Shown: one piece after another, positions 59,007 to 64,000 of the stretch | Layout of the letters: every line of letters begins with the position of its first letter | Position numbering within the stretch: the stretch's first letter is position 1 | Assembly: GCF_009905375.1 (NCBI RefSeq) | Contig: NW_027418083.1 | Location: forward strand, 101,272-165,271 | Source of the DNA: Apium graveolens | Lineage: Eukaryota > Streptophyta > Magnoliopsida > Apiales > Apiaceae | Reading direction: 5' to 3' | DNA length: 64,000 bases | Notes under the pieces: model-generated | The model's input: only the letters and a program-made list of their open reading frames with translations | Database searches by the model: none | Told to the model about the DNA's origin: nothing | Program-made: the position numbers and the translations under genes

Positions 59007-60379
59007 TGTTAGGTCCCAATTTGTTTGTAGAAGGGGGGGTTGAATACAAATAGTACCAAATAATCGAATAAATGCGGAATAAAAAATGTGAAACAAAATT
59101 CAAGTTAAATAAAAATATTATTAAACTTGAAAGGTGTTACAACAACTGTATCGATTACAAGGTATTAATCTCAAATCAATTATCACAAATCTAGAATAAA
59201 TTCAACATGAACTTTTTCTATTTTTGCAATAATTAGAATCAAATGCTAAACGCGATTTGAGATTAAGTTCTAGGGATTTTGATCCGCTAGATTGTTACAC
59301 AAGAACAAGATAAATAATTCTAGTGGTTTGGATTTAACATTAACAAACTAGAATTTTGATCTTGATGTAAGCAGAAAAGAAAATAAAATGTTTCAAGGCG
59401 GCTGCTTTCTTTTCTTTGTTCTTGTATTTTTAGTCTGTTGGATATGTAGTGAACTGCTGCTTGTCTGCTTCTTTTTAATCAACAGAATAGAATTGACCTG
59501 GCAAGACAATCCTGAGCTCAGAAAGACAATCGGTAGGACTATCCTTAGAACTAGCAAGACAATCAGAATGAACTAGCAAGACTTTCGGTATGACAATCAG
59601 TTGTCATACCGATTGTCATAGTAGTTCAAGCAGATTGTTTTTGCTGAATTAATAAGTGATTTTAATCTAATAATAACTCTGGTAAGACAATCAACTGAAT
59701 TAGCATGACTTTCGGTATGACTATTGATTGTCATACCGATTTTCATACTAATACAATCAGTTGTCTTTTTGGAATTAAAACAGATTTTAACCAATTAAAA
59801 ATTCTGAAAATTCTAAATATTAATTCAGAATTAATTAATCAATTAATTTAATTAATCAATAAATTAATCTTTGCAGATATAATTTATTCTCTTAATTAAA
59901 TTATATGACTTAATTAATTAATAGAGAATTAATACTAATCCTGAGCAGCAACCAATCTTCTGAATATCTTCTGAAAATCATTGAAATTATGAATCAATTC
60001 CACCACTTCAATGTTGACACTCGATGTACTGTCTGGTTCATGAGTGACTAACTTCCGTGACGTTTCTTCATGTCTTGAATTTGACACTTTGATTTTCTTC
60101 AGATTAAATCCTTGTAATTAATGATACTCTGACGAGATCTCTGTCACTTGATTAAATCCACGATCTTGATTTATATCACTGAGGCATGATCAACTTCTTG
60201 AACTTCTTCCAGTGAATTAACTCCTCAAGTCTGTAGATGAACCTTGTTTCTGAATCCTTTGACAGATATTACTTTGCGAGATCTCTCGGACGGTCGATCC
60301 ACTATTTACTTATTATATACTTATTTGAGTTGAGTTGAATCCTCGAATATACAAATAGGTCTATGACATATGACTTACA
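59007..60379 (-). repeat. 5' LTR of SIRE B, 1,373 bp
   Basis: Minus strand TGTAAGTCATATG at 60379 to GGGACCTAACA at 59007. The outer flank is CTGAT, equivalent to A1 sequence near 47660, showing insertion in an env-like ORF. The interior has palindromes around CGGTATGACAATC (about 59584-59760; the same at 53382-53560). Confidence 0.9.
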
Positions 60380-60619
60380 CTGATCCCCTTCCTTAGCTGC
60401 TGCTTCCACATCCTCTGAATCTGACTCAGCTATGTCCCTGTTAGCTCTTTGTTTCTTCCATCTCTTCAAGGGTGGAGAGATTTTGGGAGCTTTATCATCA
60501 GAATTTATCTTTCTAGGCCTTTTGAGTGGCCTAGAACTCCCAGATTCTTGAACTTTCTGAGAAGAAACCTTCTCAACTACTTTTGTAACAGGTTCTGATT
60601 TTTGAACCTGTACCTCCAT
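60380..60619 (-). pseudogene. Env-like ORF piece of A2
   Basis: Encodes SSRPLKRPRKINSDDKAPK and LKRWKKQRANRDIAESDSED, closely matching the A1 env-like segment at about 47900-47660. The frame opens at ATG 60619 and is cut by B's 5' LTR at 60379; the residues after that come from the LTR. Confidence 0.8.
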
Positions 60620-60845
60620 TGTTTCCTCAAATCATCAAAATTTATTATTGACCATTATTAAATCAAAACATTCATCACATGATAAAGTTAAAAAAATGAT
60701 GAAGTAAAGATTAACAAAATGCAATTTAAAACATGCATAGTCACATAATTTGAGAACCAAAGACCAAATCTTGCAATTTTAAAGGAAGTTTCATTAATAT
60801 ATCAGATGAGTACATTTCATGAAATTTATCAATTACATTCAAAAA

Positions 60846-61183
60846 TTACAAGACAGTCCTATTCTTAGTATTCTTAACATCAACAGCCTTAGTCCTAGTT
60901 TAAGAAGACCTAACGACTAACTTCTTCTGCTGCTGACGAAGAGCATTGCAAGATGAATGATTCATTCTTGCTGACGGAGAGCTTCTCTCCTTTCCTCTTC
61001 CAGACGATCACAATGGAGATGATAGTCCATATAAAAGAATAAGAGGTCTGTGTGAACCTCTTGTGGAACTGAGTTCCAGATTTCTTTAGGAGTGTCAGTT
61101 ACATGCCACTCCCGTCACCAATCATCACAACTCAACTCGATATTGAAGGTATCATAGTTTAGGAGAAAGTTGAAACGAACCAT
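60846..61183 (-). pseudogene. Accessory small ORF of A2 (unknown)
   Basis: ATG at 61183 opens MVRFNFLLNYDTFNIELSCD, with an in-frame TGA at codon 23 (61117-61115). It continues WHVTDTPKEIWNSVPQEVHT and CDRLEEERREALRQQE to a TGA at 60964-60962. An overlapping ATG in another frame (60965) continues NHSSCNALRQQQKKLVVRSS, a stop, then TKAVDVKNTKNRTVL to TAA at 60848-60846. The similar Q- and K-rich texture in the second frame suggests one basic-tailed protein of about 110 residues with a frameshift. It has no equivalent at this place in A1. Function unknown; no domain recognised. Confidence 0.45.
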
Positions 61184-61256
61184 GTTTTTGATGAGTATGT
61201 AAAAAGAGTGAGTTTGTGAGAAAATGGAAGATGTATTGGTTGGAATGAATAGTTGG

Positions 61257-61265
61257 TTTAAATAG
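61257..61265 (-). promoter_or_regulatory. TATA-like box before the A2 accessory ORF
   Basis: Minus strand CTATTTAAA about 75 bases before the ATG at 61183, followed by a CA- and CT-rich leader with no intervening ATG. This is the spacing of a plant core promoter. Inferred only from sequence. Confidence 0.35.
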
Positions 61266-62618
61266 CCAATAGAATACCAAGAGACGCGAGGAGTACTAAT
61301 AGTTACAGGTAAAAATAATGATACCTCGTCTCCCTAGACCAAAGTGTAATAATAATAGTCATTCAACGATCTAAAGCCAGAATTAATGGGCACGGGAAAT
61401 TAGTAATGATTACTATGCACATTCAGTTTTTCCAAAAAAAATTGTTCCCACGAAACAAATGATTATGACTGCTTTATCTTACGTAATCCAATATTCTGAT
61501 AAAATATAACCGTTCAAGTATTGACTTAAAAATAAATCAAGTAAATAAATACTGCCACGTAAGTATCATAACTTGATTATTATTAGAATTTAAAAGTCAT
61601 CAGAATATGGCTTCTTTACCCAAAAAGTGAATGTTTATTTCTGTAATTCTTCACACAAATACTGATATGGTTTCCTCAGAACTTCCATCAGAACTTGTCC
61701 TCAGAATTTATGCAAGTGACACTTAATTTGTTCATCTAAAACAACATTGATCACCACAGTAATTTTCATCATTCATATGGTGTGTAAGTGTGTATATTAA
61801 GCTAAATATCAGACAAAGAGTAAAGTCTGATTCACTTCAGTATATCTTAGAAATAAGGCATAACTAAGAACTTTGCTCAAAATCTGTCATTAGTCTGAAG
61901 TCTACTATTGAATGAGTTCATGCATAAGTTCACCTCAACTATTTTGTGCTCATTTTATGCATCTTTTGAATTTCCTTTTTACAGTGGCTTCTCAGTGTAA
62001 GTGAGTCACGATTGCTTATCAGAATTTATGTTGTTATCAGAATATTTCTCCAGTAATCAGAGAATGTGAAAAGTCACCAAGAAAATTTTATTTTGCTTTT
62101 CTAATGCATATTACTTAATACCAGCAATGCACTTGGGTCTTCCCTTCCACGAATATTTTTCTCTAGATCTCAAAGGAATACCTGATTTTTATTTCTTTTT
62201 CTTTTCTTTTTCTTTTGATAAGTGAGGCTTATCAGCACTTGATACACCCATAAGCTTTACAAACATCAGAACTTAACAGATAAGAAGCACCATTCTAGTT
62301 TTTGACTTAGTAATAAGATACACAAAGTAAACCTAACTAAGCTCAATATCAGAATTTGCTTGTGTCAAAAGATTTCCACATAAACAATTACTTCAAATAT
62401 GGGATATTTAGTATATTAGAGATTACTAGGTGAGTATCTAGCACAGTTATCCTCATTGGATTGAATAGTCACAGAAACATTCATATCACTATCAGAGTTT
62501 AGAAATTCACATCAGACAACAATCATCACTTAGATAAATTTCAATTTAAGCACAGATTACATAAAGAGAGTAATATCTATAAATACTGATCATAAAGTCT
62601 GATGTATCAGAACATAAA
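61266..62618 (-). other. Pol-to-accessory spacer of A2
   Basis: About 1.3 kb without ORFs. From 61387 to 62618 it is homologous to 49137-50390 of A1, including the repeated AAGTTCTGATG-type motifs. The homology stops near 61387. Confidence 0.65.
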
Positions 62619-64000
62619 CTAAATAGATTTAGAGAAAGAACCTGAAACTATTCCAAGTTCATTTACCAATCTTGTAAAAGCAGCTTCACATAGTGGTTTT
62701 GTGAAGATATCTACTAGTTGTTGTTCCGTTGGAACAAAATGCAATTCCACTGTACCTTCCATCACATGTTCCCTTATGAAATGGTACCTTATGCTGATGT
62801 GCTTTGTCATTGAGTGTTGAACTGGATTACCTGTCATAGAAATAACACTTTGATTATCACAGTAAATAGGGATTTTAGAAAATTCTAACCCATAATCCAA
62901 TAACTGATTCTTCATCCAAAGAATCTGTGCACAACAGCTTCCTGCAGCAATGTACTCTGCCTCTGTAGTTGATGTGGAAATTGACTTTTGTTTCTTGCTA
63001 AACCAAGAAACTAATCTGCCTCTAAGAAATTGGCAGCTTCCACTTGTGCTTTTCCTGTCAATTTTGCACCCTGAAAAATCTGCATCTCAATAACCTACTA
63101 GCTTAAACTCTGATTCCCTAGGATACCACAATCCCAGATCAGTTGTACCCTTAAGGTACTTGAAAAATCTTTTCACAGCTGTTAAGTGAGGTTCTCTTGG
63201 ATCTGCTTGAAATCTTGCACAAACACAGGTAGCATACATGATATCAGGTCTACTTGCAATTAGATAGAGTAATGACCCAATCATACCTCTGTAATTAGTA
63301 ATATCTACTGATATACTAGTATCCTTATCCAATTTTATTGCAGTGACCATATGAGTGGAAGCACTTGAACAGTCTTGCATTCCAAATTTCCTCAACAAAT
63401 TTCTGGTGTACTTAGATTGACAAATAAAAGTTCCTTCTTCATTCTGGTTGACTTGAAGGCCCAAAAAATAGCTAAGTTCTCCCATCATACTCATTTGATA
63501 TCTTGACTGTATTAGCTTGGAAAACCTTTTACAAAGGCTGTCATATGTAGAACCAAAAATGATATCATCAACATATATCTGCACCAAAAGTAAGTCCTTT
63601 CCATGGTTAAGATAGAATAAAGTTTTGTCAATAGTCCCTCTGTTTAATCCACTTTCCAAAAGAAACTGAGCTAATGTCTCATACCATGCTCTTGGAGCTT
63701 GTTTAAGGCCATAAAGTGCTTTATCAAGTCTGTAGACATGATGAGGAAATTTTGAATCTACAAAACCTGAAGGTTGTTCAACATATACTTCTTCTTCCAA
63801 TTCTTCATTAAAAAAAACTTTTTACATCCATTTGAAAGACTTTAAACTTTTTGTGAGCAGCATAAGCCAAAAATATCCTTATGGCTTCCAATCTAGCAAC
63901 TGGTGCAAATGTTTCATCATAATCAATTCCCTCCTGTTGAGAATATCCTTTTGTAACCAGCCTGCTTTATTCCTTGTAATTATGCCATCACTATCAGTTT
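62619..64000 (-). pseudogene. SIRE A2 pol: RT and RNase H, broken
   Basis: From the window edge, RT N-terminal text is frame-broken (near 63800-63960). It then reads [40 protein letters not shown] and YVDD (about 63560), [20 protein letters not shown]. An in-frame TGA interrupts the GY-DAD motif (about 63085). RNase H follows with STSTTEAEYIAAG, intact here unlike A1, and ends with CDNQSVISMTGNPVQHSM and IRYHFIREHV at 62619. Confidence 0.88.

Larger units (their letters stand above)
53215..60379 (-). mobile_element. SIRE Copia element B, pol deleted
   Basis: Minus-strand element: 5' LTR 60379-59007, PBS, long intact gag (58955-56679), protease stub (to about 56450), post-pol region (56440-54191), PPT, and 3' LTR 54177-53215 lacking its last 408 bases. 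The LTR parts align without net indel (offset 6,202) and differ at about six of 963 bases by eye, so insertion is recent. Integrase, RT and RNase H are absent: a large-retrotransposon derivative needing helper pol. It sits in the env-like region of A2. Confidence 0.85.
60380..64000 (-). mobile_element. SIRE Copia element A2, partial
   Basis: Minus-strand relative of A1: RT and RNase H (64000-62619), spacer, a small accessory ORF (61183-60846), and the start of the env-like low-complexity region (60619-60380), where B interrupts it. Its 3' LTR remnant is at 53040-53209. Gag, protease and integrase lie beyond the window. Confidence 0.8.

Overview
This window is nuclear DNA of a flowering plant, most likely a eudicot. 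It is AT-rich, has no bacterial-style gene packing, contains GT-AG introns, and is filled with plant transposon lineages: Copia-Tork, Copia-SIRE, Ty3-gypsy, CACTA, PIF/Harbinger, Stowaway and other MITEs. The species cannot be named from the sequence alone. Most of the coding material is transposon-derived; only a few short, tentative or broken host-gene pieces are visible.

Layout. 1-1428: a Copia-type LTR on the minus strand, cut by the window edge. 1429-4509: part of a PIF/Harbinger transposon with a broken two-intron transposase gene. 4513-5660: a possible minus-strand host gene start (site II and telo-box motifs). 6176-6559: a MITE. 7093-7549 and 13084-13127: two halves of one minus-strand reading frame, split by a young, nearly intact Tork-type Copia element (7555-13083, TSD ATATC). 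14649-15065: a second MITE. 15434-15754: three 107-bp tandem copies. 16399-16602: a small exon-like ORF. 17161-22441: a complete CACTA element (matching termini, TSD CTT) that carries a decayed Transposase_24-type gene, and inside it a Stowaway MITE. 22668-23346: two exon-like pieces of an unknown plus-strand gene.

23577-31100: a rearranged SIRE element. An RT fragment lies on the plus strand next to gag on the minus strand, and the 5' LTR is split by a 4.2-kb gypsy solo LTR with a perfect TGAAT duplication. 31101-36151: AT-rich relics, a 288-bp tandem duplication, a CACTA terminus and a gypsy LTR relic. 36152-43919: an old plus-strand gypsy element with a 2.3-kb 5' LTR and a heavily decayed pol.

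43920-64000: a nest of minus-strand SIRE elements, inferred order from oldest to youngest: gypsy G; LTR fragment D in G; element A1 in D; element A2 in A1's integrase; element B in A2. A later deletion fused the middle of A2's 3' LTR to the middle of B's 3' LTR. A1 has a long, decayed env-like post-pol ORF. A2 has at the matching place a different small ORF preceded by a TATA-like box. B has an intact long gag, but its pol is reduced to a protease stub.

No RNA gene, CRISPR array or clearly intact host gene was found. The points most worth checking are the split host frame at the Tork insertion, the accessory ORF of A2, the chimeric LTR junction at 53210, and the repeated exons of the CACTA gene.
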